Shown here piece after piece: positions 10,561 to 19,960 of a stretch of 26,799 nucleotides of DNA. The position numbers and the translations under genes are program-made. The notes beneath the pieces are model-generated. The model saw nothing but the letters and a program-made list of their open reading frames with translations, did not search any database and had not been told where the DNA came from. The stretch comes from Kipferlia bialata (lineage: Eukaryota; Fornicata). The DNA is taken from positions 1 to 26,799 of the forward strand of contig BDIP01000177.1 in the NCBI GenBank assembly GCA_003568945.1, read 5' to 3'. Within the stretch, counting starts at the first letter, position 1. Each line of letters starts with the position of its first letter.

Positions 10561-10917
10561 ATCATACAATGATTGCCTACTTTCTCTAGTCTCTTGGACT
10601 ATTGTTTCCTGACTTAGAGACTTGAGTGGCTCAACCCTTGATTACGTGTCAGATACGTCACAGGCTCCCCCATGCTCTGTGACTGAGGGAATCAGAGTGG
10701 GGTATAGCGAGCTAGTTTGTAGAGACCAATGTGTAGCTTGTGTGTACATATTCCTCTACAGGACTCTGCAACGATAGGTCATTCAAAGGTGTTTAGAATG
10801 GTGTAGCTCAAAAATAGAGTTTTACACTTTCGGTGAACCGCTGTGTGTTGACCTCTCTATCCACTCCGATAGTAAGAACATCGTCTTCCCTCGCAGCTTG
10901 TCTGGCTTGTGATACCA
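10561..10917. other. Intergenic region with AATAGAGTTTT element
   Basis: No gene found. AATAGAGTTTTACACTTTCG at 10813-10837 repeats the element at 6459-6480. The rest is unremarkable mixed sequence. Confidence 0.4.
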
Positions 10918-11339
10918 ATGGACAGTTTCTACGGGGGCGGCCTCCTGTTTAAGGGTGCCCCTATAACACTTGGGTTGAGCATAGCCACCCTCGCCCTCTC
11001 GGTGTTCCCAGGGGTGTTCAGGTATATATTATACTATCACATGGCACGCTGTGTCTGGGGTTCATGCCATTTACATACTATAACTAGAGCTGCCTCCCAC
11101 CCAGGTGTGTGTCCCTCCTCATGTTCCTCCCAGACAGTATGGCATCTCAGCCCTGGAGGTGGGCCACGGCCCCGTTCGTGTCACCGCACCCGGCCACTCT
11201 GGTATGGGCAGATACTAGTGGCCACACTGTTCCTGTGCCACACTCATGTTTCTCTCTCTCTGTCCCCCTCCCCACCCTAGCTTCTGATTGGTGTTCTCTG
11301 GCTCAGAGGGGCAGCCCTGGAGAGGCTCTGTGGTAGCAG
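10918..11339 (+). CDS. UBAC2/derlin-like rhomboid-fold membrane protein, N-terminal fragment
   Basis: Exons 10918-11021, 11105-11201, 11281-11339, in phase, 86 residues then a GTATCG donor. The sequence opens MDSFYGGGLLFKGAPITLGL, followed by the hydrophobic stretch LSIATLALSVFPGVF. Then come WRWATAPFVSPHPATL and a second membrane stretch, LLIGVLWLRGAALERLCGS. The pattern W+..T..F......L..G...L.....LE+..GS is that of rhomboid-like pseudoproteases of the UBAC2 and derlin group, which act in the ER. The remaining membrane helices are missing: after the third exon there is a poly-C tract and then exons of an unrelated protein, out of phase (joining would hit a stop). The start at 10918 gives a plausible N-terminus. 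Family assignment moderate. Confidence 0.6.
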
Positions 11340-11421
11340 GTATCGTGTCCCCCACCATAATGACACATTCATTACAATCATTACAACTGCCATCACCCAC
11401 CCAGAAGTGCCTTGTATATAT

Positions 11422-11463
<42 letters not shown>

Positions 11464-11734
11464 CCCCCACACTTCACACTATACATCAATCTTTCTACTA
11501 CCCCCTCTATCTCTCCCTCTCTCTTATGCTGGGCCGATATTGGTGTCATCGCAACAGAGTACTCTCTCTCTCCCTCTCATTCATATATATGTATCTCTTA
11601 CCTCAGGCTGATATTGATGTCATTGCAGCAAAGTGCAGTTCCTCTCTCTCTCTCTCTCCCTCTCTCTCTCTATCTCACTCTCTCTCTCTTATACCTCAGG
11701 CTGACATTGATGCCATTGCTGCAGAGTGCACTTC

Positions 11735-11780
<46 letters not shown>

Positions 11781-11788
11781 TATACCAG
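11340..11788. other. Stretch without a resolved exon: poly-C, (CT)n and exon-edge echoes
   Basis: After the U-shaped break between the two genes this region holds poly-C, CT repeats and three partial copies of the first bases of exon 11789-11860. I find no exon that continues the rhomboid-like protein and no start for the SPRY gene. Confidence 0.6.
11423..11468. repeat. Poly-C tract at a gene junction
   Basis: 38 consecutive C, one T, then seven C. It lies between the rhomboid-like fragment and the SPRY gene, both on the plus strand. As at 8789-8863, it is poly-C on the coding strand. Smaller C runs occur just before acceptors elsewhere, for example 13607-13619. Confidence 0.95.
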
Positions 11789-12069
11789 GCGGATATTGAT
11801 GTCATTGCTGCAGAGTGCAGTGACGAGATTGAGCTGGAGGAGAGGCTGCTCAAGCTAAAGGTAATGCCGGATACATATAGATAGAAATATAGTATATATG
11901 TGTTGTATATGTTTATATGTATTGTATCTAGTTGTGTGATTGAGCTGGAGGAGAGGCTGCTCAAGCTAAAGGTATATCTGGTTTGAATATACACTATATA
12001 TGTGTAGTACATGTGTATATATGTATATGTAGTGATGAGATTGAGCTGGAGAGGCTGCTGAAGCTGAAG
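11528..12069 (+). repeat. Echoes on both sides of SPRY-gene exon 11789-11860
   Basis: Three partial copies of the exon start (coding ADIDVIAAE) precede the exon at 11528-11560, 11607-11640 and 11700-11730, each followed by (CT)n, the last two after CTCAG. Two copies of the exon end (coding IELEERLLKLK) follow at 11937-11971 and 12031-12069, separated by (TA)n. The second downstream copy differs by silent changes and the loss of exactly one codon. Confidence 0.9.
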
Positions 12070-13057
12070 GGGTAACAATGGAAGAGCATGACCATGAGAC
12101 TGAGGAGTATATATATATACATATCAGCACTTCGTATTTACGTGAGTGTAGTGAAAATATCGATACTCTATATGTGTAGGTATTTTTTTATTTATTTCAT
12201 TCTTAGGAGTCCATGGACCAGCAGGACAGTGAGACTGGGGAGTATATACATATATCACCATATATATATATGTGTATGTGAGTATACAGTATAGGAGTGT
12301 ATACTATACTAACCCACTAGGAGAGTATGGACCAGCAGGACAGTGAGACTGGGGAGTATGGGGACGAGGGGCTGAATGCATTTGGAGAGGTGGCACCAGA
12401 GGATGAGGACAGGTACCTAGAAACATATTGATGGGTGTATTTTTATATATTGAGAGAGAGAGAGATAGAGAGAGGGGGGAGAGAGAGAGTATGCATTTGG
12501 AGAGATGACACCTGGGGAGGAAGATAGGTGTGACATTTCTATATATATAGAGTGAGGTTAGTATATGGCGTATCTACAATAACGATTTTGTGTATATTGT
12601 TCCTCTCACCCCAGGGAAGTGAGTCTGCCTCCTTATATATACATGTATATACATGTATAAACATAGACTTGTATATACATGTATAAACATGATATATACT
12701 TCACCATTTTCTATTTCATATGTACTATAACTCCTACATATATAGTATGTCTCACCCCAGGGAAGTGAGTGAGTCTGCCTCCTTCAACTTCGATGGCTTT
12801 GAGGCAGTGGCTAAGGTATTGTTGTATATATATATAGTAATAGTATAGTTATAATATAGTGTATATATATATATAATATGGTATATGCCTCCTTCAACTT
12901 CGATGGCTTCGAGGCAGTGGCTAAGGTATTGTTATATTATATATGTGTGATAGTACAGGTGTATTTTAAATTGTGATTCTTATTCTCTCTCTGCATACTT
13001 CTCACTCCAGCAACCGGCCACCCCTACGCAGAACCGGGCCGCATCTCCGGTACGTCA

Positions 13058-13097
<40 letters not shown>

Positions 13098-15285
13098 AGC
13101 CCCTTATTTCAGGCTGGAGACATGATGTCTTCAGGCAACCTCAACTCCACCCACCCACCTAGAATCAAGATAGAGACTCCCGCATTCCCAGAGACAGGTA
13201 TCTCTCTCTCTCTATCTCTCTCTCCTCCTACACCCTTCATACAAGACTGTAATATCAGTATTCCCAGACTATTGTCCCTCTCTCTCTCTCTCTCTGCCTA
13301 CCCCCCTTTTTACCCCAGACGATGAGGGAGAAAGGAAGGGGAAGAGCAGCCAGTGGTCCCAGGTATGGAGAGCGATGTATATACTCCTGTATATGACATT
13401 AATATGTATATGTGTGTCTCTATCTTATCTCGCAGGAGGCCGTGACCCCCAAGACCCTCTTCTGTGACAGGGATGACACATCCACACAGGCACTGCAGGT
13501 AAGACTACGTGAACCCATTCCCTCTCTCTCTCTCCCCCGCCCCCTCTCTATATATATTATTGTATGTTTGACGGGTGTATAGATAGATAGATAGATGATA
13601 CATATACCCCCCCCCCCCTCACCCCAGAGTGCCAGAGCAGGACAGAGAAGGCGAGAGAGGGCATTCCCTGAGGTGTCTCTGAGGTATGTATAGTGTATGT
13701 ATATGTATGTATTAGTGATTATGTGTTCATTGAAGGCTGGGATTGACAGAGAAACAGTGGAAATGAGAATGAAATGTATGAATATGTGAATTCACTATTT
13801 ATATGCTAATCCCAGAGAGACCTCTCGTGGAGGTAGCCTGCGTACCACAAGGCGTCGCAAGACCATAACCAGGTATATATACTTGGATGTATATCTTCCT
13901 CACCCATATTTCTCTTGATCTAGCCCCTTAATTCTCTTCAGCTAGACCCTTATTACCAGGCCTGCCATGTGGGATGCCGATGGTGATCAGCAGAGCTCCA
14001 AGCAGACTAGGGAGAGGGAGAGAGTCCACCTGGAGAAGTGGTCTAGACAGGTATGGACTCTCGTTTCAAATACTAACACTTGTTTCTTTGTTTTCCTTTG
14101 TTTTCTCTCTCTTGCTGACACAACAGGTGCCCCTTGGCGTGAGTGAGAGGGAGAGAGAGAGGCAGGAGAGAGAGAGAGCCGAGGTGGAGAAGGCCCTGGA
14201 GATGGAGAGGTGTGTAATACACTATGGTTTATATATTACATCATGATGCTGTTTTCTTTCTGTCATTGATACCTAGGTTCAGAGGTGGATCCGTGCCCCT
14301 TCTACTGACTGTGCACAAGATGGACTCATCTCCATCAAAGGTATACTATTAATATATAATTTATGTGTGTAGTATAGTATATATATATGTATATAGAGAG
14401 AGAGTATATGTATAGTATATGCTGTGCACAAGATGGACTCATCGCCATCAAAGGTATTACTCAATGATATGTATATATATGTGTGTTTATCTTATATACA
14501 TATGTGTGTAATGTGGATGTGAGATGTAGCATTAACCCTCAGGGCAAGGGTCTGGACACCTCTCCTCCATGATATAGGATACATAGATTATATAGTATTC
14601 ATCAGTGTATACAGTACACTATTCCTAAGTATGTATATAGTATACTTACCACTAGGGCAAGGGTCTGGACGCCAGAGGCTCTGTCGGTGAGAGGGAGAGG
14701 GAGAGAGACAGGGAGAGGGAGAGGACTGTGAGTCGGGAGGACAGAGACACTCAGAGTCTGAGGGGCAGCAGAAGGAGTGCTAGACACAGAAAGGGAATGA
14801 GCAGCAGGTAATATTTAGTTGTGTCTATATGGATGATATATATTTATATTGATATATTCAGGCCTGTCCTTAAGAAGTACATATTAATATATCATGTATA
14901 TATATTGTTGTATATATATATTAATAGTTATACTGACCCCAGGCCAGCCCTTGAGAAGTCCTCTGACTCCTCGAGTGATGAATCAGTATATTATACATCT
15001 ATATATATATACATATGAATATATATTTACAAATGTACATGTAAATTAATACCTGTGCTTACCCCAGGCCTGCCCTTGAGAAGTCCTCTGACTCCTCGAG
15101 TGATGTATCAGTAGATTGTGTATCTATCCATATATATACCATATACCATACTATATTTCATGGTAACGCCAGGCCTGCTCTTGAGAAGTCCTCTGACTCC
15201 TCGAGTGATGAGAGGGACAGGGAGTACAGCAGGGTGTCACACAGGTCATCTAGGAGGAGATCTAGGTAGTTACACACACACACAC

Positions 15286-15316
<31 letters not shown>

Positions 15317-15506
15317 GAGGGGGGGGTGATAGGGAGTACAGCAGGGTGTCACACAGGTCATCTAGAAGAAGGTCAAGGTATATACATACATATGTGTATA
15401 TATATTGACAGAGAGAGAGGGGGAGAGAGAGGGACAGGGAGTACAGTAGGGTGTCACACAGATCGTCTAGGAGGAGATCTAGGTATATACATAGTATATG
15501 TATATG

Positions 15507-15539
<33 letters not shown>

Positions 15540-16229
15540 GAACAGGGAGTATAGCAGAGTGTCACACAGATCATCCAGAAGGAGGTCAAGGTATATACAT
15601 AGATTGTCTACCTATAGATATTATATATCTCTACAAAGGTGGCTCACCCTTACTATAGTACCATTCAACAGTCATCATCTCACCCCCCAGCCGTGGCAGT
15701 AGCCACAGGAGCTACAGGAGTCGCAAGCACAGGTATCACACTCTGTATAGCACTCTCCAGTTACTCTCTCTCTCTCTCTCTCTCTCTCTCCCCCTCTCTC
15801 TCTCTCTCTCTCTCTCTCTATAGTATATCTGTCTCACTTTAGGCGCCACCGTCACCGCCACCACCACCACAGTGACTCAAGCTCAGAGGACTCAGGGTAC
15901 GTAGTGTGTTTTGTTATATGACTCATTTCGCTGTATATTTCTTTGATACTATGAAATAATGTATTGAGTGTCCTCACCCCCAGCCCTGCCCCCCTCCCTG
16001 CCAACTGTGTGACCATGGACCAGTTCAACGTGAGTGGTGTGTATATATGTATGTATGAATATACGTATGAATATATATACTATTGTTGTATATATGCAGG
16101 ATATCTCTTGTCAGCTGGATGTGTGTCCATGGACCAGTTCAACGTGAGTGGTCTCATCCCTCTCTCTCGCTCTCCTTTTCGTCTCTCACATGTCTATCTG
16201 CTGTCAGTCCCAGACCCTGACCATCTCTG

Positions 16230-16261
<32 letters not shown>

Positions 16262-16363
16262 CCTCTCTCTCTCTCCTGTGCATGTATACATACATATATA
16301 TATCCTCACTCCCAGACCCTTGTCCAGAGCATCCAGACCCTGACCACCTTTCTCTCTCTCTCC

Positions 16364-16395
<32 letters not shown>

Positions 16396-19069
16396 GTGTA
16401 TGTATATATATATATACTCACCCCCAGACCCTTGTCCAGAGCATCCAGACCCTGACCACCGAGTTCACATCATACAGGTATAGGGTTGTTCTCTATTACT
16501 ATATATAAATATTCTCAGTTTTGAATTGTTAGAGAGACACTCCCACTCTCAATGTATTTACTACATATGCCCTTTTTACCCCTCATGTCCACCATGGAGG
16601 ACAGGGTGTCCAAGATATATTCTCTCTCTCTCAATGTATGTACATATATACAATATATTTATACTAATCTACTATATATACCATTTTAACCCCCAAATCC
16701 ACCATGGAGGACAGGGTTTCCAAGATATGCTCTCTCTCTCTCTCTCTATAAATATATATATATCCCTCTCTCTCTATATATAAGTATATATAAATATATA
16801 TATATCCCTCTCTCTATATATATTTTTATATATGTATATATCCCCTCTCTCTCTCTATATATATATATCTAACCCCCCAGATCCACCATGGAGGACAGGG
16901 TGTCCAAGATGACCAAGGAGGTGGAGAGCAGGTATAGTAATATATATGTGTATACACTATATATGTATATGAATATAAATATATACCTACACATATCCAT
17001 TCTAACCTTCAGAGTCCAGTTCCTTGCCAAGCAGCTGGTTGAGACACTACATATACATATGTGTGTGTCTGTGTATATATACTTACCCAAGTGGCAACCT
17101 ATCTAACCCCCAGAGTGCAGTTCCTGGCCAAGCAGCTTGTGGAGATGAGTTGGATATGGATATTGTATATGTGTATGTATGAGTATATATATATTCACTA
17201 ACCCTTAGGGTGCAGTTCCTGGCCAAGCAGCTTGTGGAGATGCGTGGTGAGTACACCTCCAAGGTGGAGGCAGTGGTGACACAGATAGAGGAGATCAAGG
17301 AGAATGGAAGGTATGAGATATATATATATATATATATGATATATATATATATATATATATATATCTGTGTTTCTGGTTGTGACCCTGTTCTGTATAGTGG
17401 ATATGTCTCTGTATGTCTATATATACATTGTTTCTTTCTCAAACGCCAACCTCAGCGAGAGGGAGAAGGAGAGAAGTAGGGACAGAGAAAGGGAGAGAGA
17501 GAGATCCGTCTCTCCCTCATCAGACAGTGAGAGTGACAGAGAGAGGGAGAGGGAGAGAGAGAGAGAGAGGAAGAGAGAAAGAGAGAGAGAGAAGAAGAGA
17601 GGGAGAGAGAGCACGAGAGGGAGAGGCAGAGAGTCATCTCGCAGAGGGAGAGAGAAGGAGAGAGAGATTACCCTCAAGAGGCCTGAGTATGCGTACAACC
17701 CACAGATGTGCCACCCTGATATCAAGCTGGGCAACGAGAACACTATAGCTCAGAGACAGGTATAATAATATGTGTCTATGAGTGTATACGTTTGCTGTCT
17801 ATACAGATATCTAGCTACATATATACCGTCTCAGTAGTATAGTCCCTACGGCCCTCTGTCCCCTTTTGTTTCCCTGAATACCTGTGATACACATTAACAC
17901 AGTACCTCTCTAACTTCTTAGGACGGTGACTCTGGGTGGCACGGTGTGCACATTGGGGAGGAGTGGAGCAAGGGGATCAACACAATCACGTTCAAGGTAC
18001 TGATGCCTAATGATACATGTATATATATAGATAGGTAGATATATGTTTATATATATGATATATATAGACATATATATGTATCAGTGCATATATATGTGCA
18101 CATAGGGGAGTACGGGAATCAACACAATAACATTCAAGGTGCATACATAACGGATATGTGTATACTATGTGTGTATGTAAATACCCATATGGTCTCATCT
18201 CACTGTCAGATTGAGCGCCTGGCCAGCAACGGAGGCATCATGATTGGCATATGTAAGCCAGACGGCCCGTACGTATTGTGTGTATATATTATATATATCA
18301 CGTATTGAGAGTCACTCTGGTATAGTATACAGACAGTATCCTCATTCTCCCTGCCTCACTCCCTCACTGTCTCTCTCTAGCCCCTTACCCCAGTGTGGAG
18401 GGTATCTTCCACCAGAAGGACACCTGTGCACTGTTCAACGATGGCCACAAGGCAAAGGGAAACAAGGTATATCTATAGAGAGATAGATATATGAAAATGT
18501 ATATATATACTGTACCTTATGTATATACTCTATATATTCCATTATGTTATTTGCATGTGCCCTGTTCAACGATGGCCACAAGGCAAAGGGCAACAAGGTA
18601 GATATGTATCTATATATATAGATATACTTATATATATAGAGAGAGGGTAGCAGGTATATAGATAGATTAGTATGTGTGTACTATATATGTATGCCCTGTT
18701 CAACGATGGCCACAAGGCCAAGGGGAACAAGGTGTATACACACACAATGATAACAAACATAACTGTTGGACACAGTACATCGTAACTACTATTTTGCATT
18801 CGTTCTCTTATCGATAGATGCAGAAGTACGAGACTGGCAAGCCCTTTGATGATAGTATTGCTCCTCTGACTCCAGAAGAACGATACACTCTCTTTCCTTC
18901 ATTCAAGTCTTCGAGTTCCTTTCTTTGAGTTATTTTTCTTCTGTTCTCTCATCCCCAGATGCAGAAGTACGATACTGGCAAGCCCTTCACCCAGGGTGAC
19001 CTAGTGTCTCTCATAGCCAACATGGACAAGAGGTCACTGGGCTTCTTTGTGAATGGTGAGTGTGTACTA

Positions 19070-19104
<35 letters not shown>

Positions 19105-19246
19105 TGTCTCTCTTACCATAGGTGAGTATCTCCACACTGCCTTCGAGCGCATCCCCCGTACCGTTGTCCCCTACATGGAGATATGGGCTCCTGGTGATGC
19201 TGTCTCTGTGGTGCCCACACCTGAGAACCTACTCTCTGGAATGTAG
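11789..19246 (+). CDS. RS-like, coiled-coil and SPRY domain protein, 26 exons, 5' end missing
   Basis: Exons: 11789-11860, 12321-12412, 12761-12815, 13011-13049, 13113-13197, 13319-13362, 13436-13498, 13628-13683, 13816-13872, 13960-14050, 14127-14209, 14277-14340, 14656-14807, 15173-15265, 15691-15732, 15843-15896, 15984-16029, 16428-16477, 16881-16931, 17209-17310, 17456-17759, 17922-17996, 18210-18268, 18394-18466, 18959-19055, 19122-19246. They sum to 2124 bases (707 codons plus stop) with every phase consistent. Order: acidic N-part; Arg/Glu-rich segments; RS-like block with DREYSRVSHRSSRRRSR; His-rich run; coiled coil with VQFLAKQLVEM; second RE/RS block; then a SPRY domain (GWHGVHIGEEWSKGINTITF, GGIMIGICKPD, LGFFVNGEYLHTAF). 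RS plus SPRY suggests a nuclear RNP or chromatin-linked role; no orthologue recognised. The start is not in the window. Extra partial exon copies may add alternative exons. Confidence 0.8.
12207..12935 (+). repeat. Echoes of SPRY-gene exons 12321-12412 and 12761-12815
   Basis: 12207-12245 repeats the first 39 bases of exon 12321-12412; its only codon difference is TCC for AGT, both Ser. 12491-12527 is a more diverged copy of that exon's end. 12615-12634 copies the start of exon 12761-12815, and 12887-12935 copies its end with one silent change and the same GTATTGTT donor. Confidence 0.85.
14421..14559 (+). repeat. Echoes of the end of exon 14277-14340 and the start of exon 14656-14807
   Basis: 14421-14453 repeats the exon end coding VHKMDSSPSK with one silent difference and a GTATTA donor. 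14543-14559 repeats the next exon's first bases, coding GKGLD, after a CTCAG acceptor. Both copies lie in the same intron, one at each end. Confidence 0.8.
14862..15590 (+). repeat. Seven-copy echo cluster around RS exon 15173-15265
   Basis: Three partial copies of the exon start (coding PALEKSSDSSSD) lie at 14862-14880, 14943-14986 and 15068-15111, each after a CAG acceptor. Three copies of the exon end (coding DREYSRVSHRSSRRRSR) lie at 15327-15377, 15431-15482 and 15539-15590, each followed by GTATAT. Against the full exon the downstream copies show about 16 differences, of which about 15 are silent third-position changes. Each downstream copy is preceded by AG positions that would let it be spliced in with phase kept. 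Confidence 0.9.
16124..17155 (+). repeat. Echo clusters around coiled-coil exons 15984 to 17310
   Basis: 16124-16143 repeats the end of exon 15984-16029 (MDQFN plus GTGAGTGG). 16214-16226 and 16316-16349 repeat the start of exon 16428-16477 (TLVQSIQTLTT). 16588-16617 and 16699-16729 repeat the start of exon 16881-16931 (STMEDRVSK). Copies from about 17013 and 17114 repeat the start of exon 17209-17310 (VQFLAKQLVE); the first of these has four silent differences and none that changes the protein in the shared core. Confidence 0.85.
18102..18847 (+). repeat. Echoes of SPRY-domain exons
   Basis: 18102-18138 is a diverged copy of the end of exon 17922-17996. 18559-18597 and 18693-18731 copy the end of exon 18394-18466 (coding ALFNDGHKAKGNK), each with a GT donor; all three variable sites among the three copies are silent. 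18819-18847 copies the start of exon 18959-19055 (coding MQKY.TGKPF) after a GATAG acceptor. Confidence 0.85.
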
Positions 19247-19960
19247 TAGAGGCCATGTAGTAGAGAGAGAGAGAGAGAGAGAGAGCACGCTGTCTCTGTG
19301 GTACCCACACCCGAGGGTCTGCTCTCTGGAATGTAGGGAGTGAGGGGGAGTTCTCTCCCATGTATAAAGAGAGTATGTGCCCCTACTCTTTGCAGTGAAG
19401 GACAGTGTCTCTTTCACAGAGAGATCGTGATGTGAGATGAGTCTTACACACACGGTGTTTGTTGTATGTTTATGTATGTATGTGTATGTGATTTCCTATC
19501 GGCGTGGCACGGAGTAGTAGACTTAGAATAGATGTTTGGCGTCTGCGATATCTAGCTATCTATTACGCATCAGATGTGTTGTGTGGTGTCCCTGGTGAGG
19601 GTCTATTCTCTCCTATAACGCCTCAGATATATTGTGTATCCTGTCTCTTTGTACCCTTGAGAGAGTGACTTAGTTTGTAGAGGGTGGCCCCAACGTACTG
19701 TAGGCCTAGATCTTTGGCCAATCCTCCTGGTATATTAGTTGAAGTTGTTAGATCTAAGCACCCTTAGTAATCCTGACATTGCCCTAGGTACATTATCATA
19801 TCTGGGCAACTCTGGGGAGTAACCAACATACATACTAAATTGAATTTTTCCTAGCGCTAGTAATAGCATCCATCTAATACTTTGCCTTCAATAGTATAGA
19901 AGCATTGGTACTAACCTAGTTGTTGTATGAGTGGCTCTATCACAGCAGATTGTAAGGTGG
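19247..19960. other. Convergent intergenic region between the SPRY gene and the 7TM gene
   Basis: No gene found. After the exon echo at 19287-19336, microsatellites thin out and the sequence becomes mixed, marking the change of intron style toward the right part of the window. It should hold the 3' ends of two converging transcripts. I could not assign a polyadenylation signal. Confidence 0.5.
19287..19336 (+). repeat. Echo of the terminal SPRY exon including its stop codon
   Basis: This segment repeats the last 50 bases of exon 19122-19246 (coding AVSVVPTPE and LLSGM, then TAG), after an (AG)n tract. Differences are three silent changes plus one changed codon, Asn to Gly. It lies beyond the first stop, so in the main transcript it would be 3' untranslated sequence. 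Confidence 0.85.

Noticed and set aside
11407-11858. Poly-proline and Leu/Ser open frames across the poly-C and CT tracts
   Set aside because: They are translations of simple repeats. The real exon here begins only at 11789.
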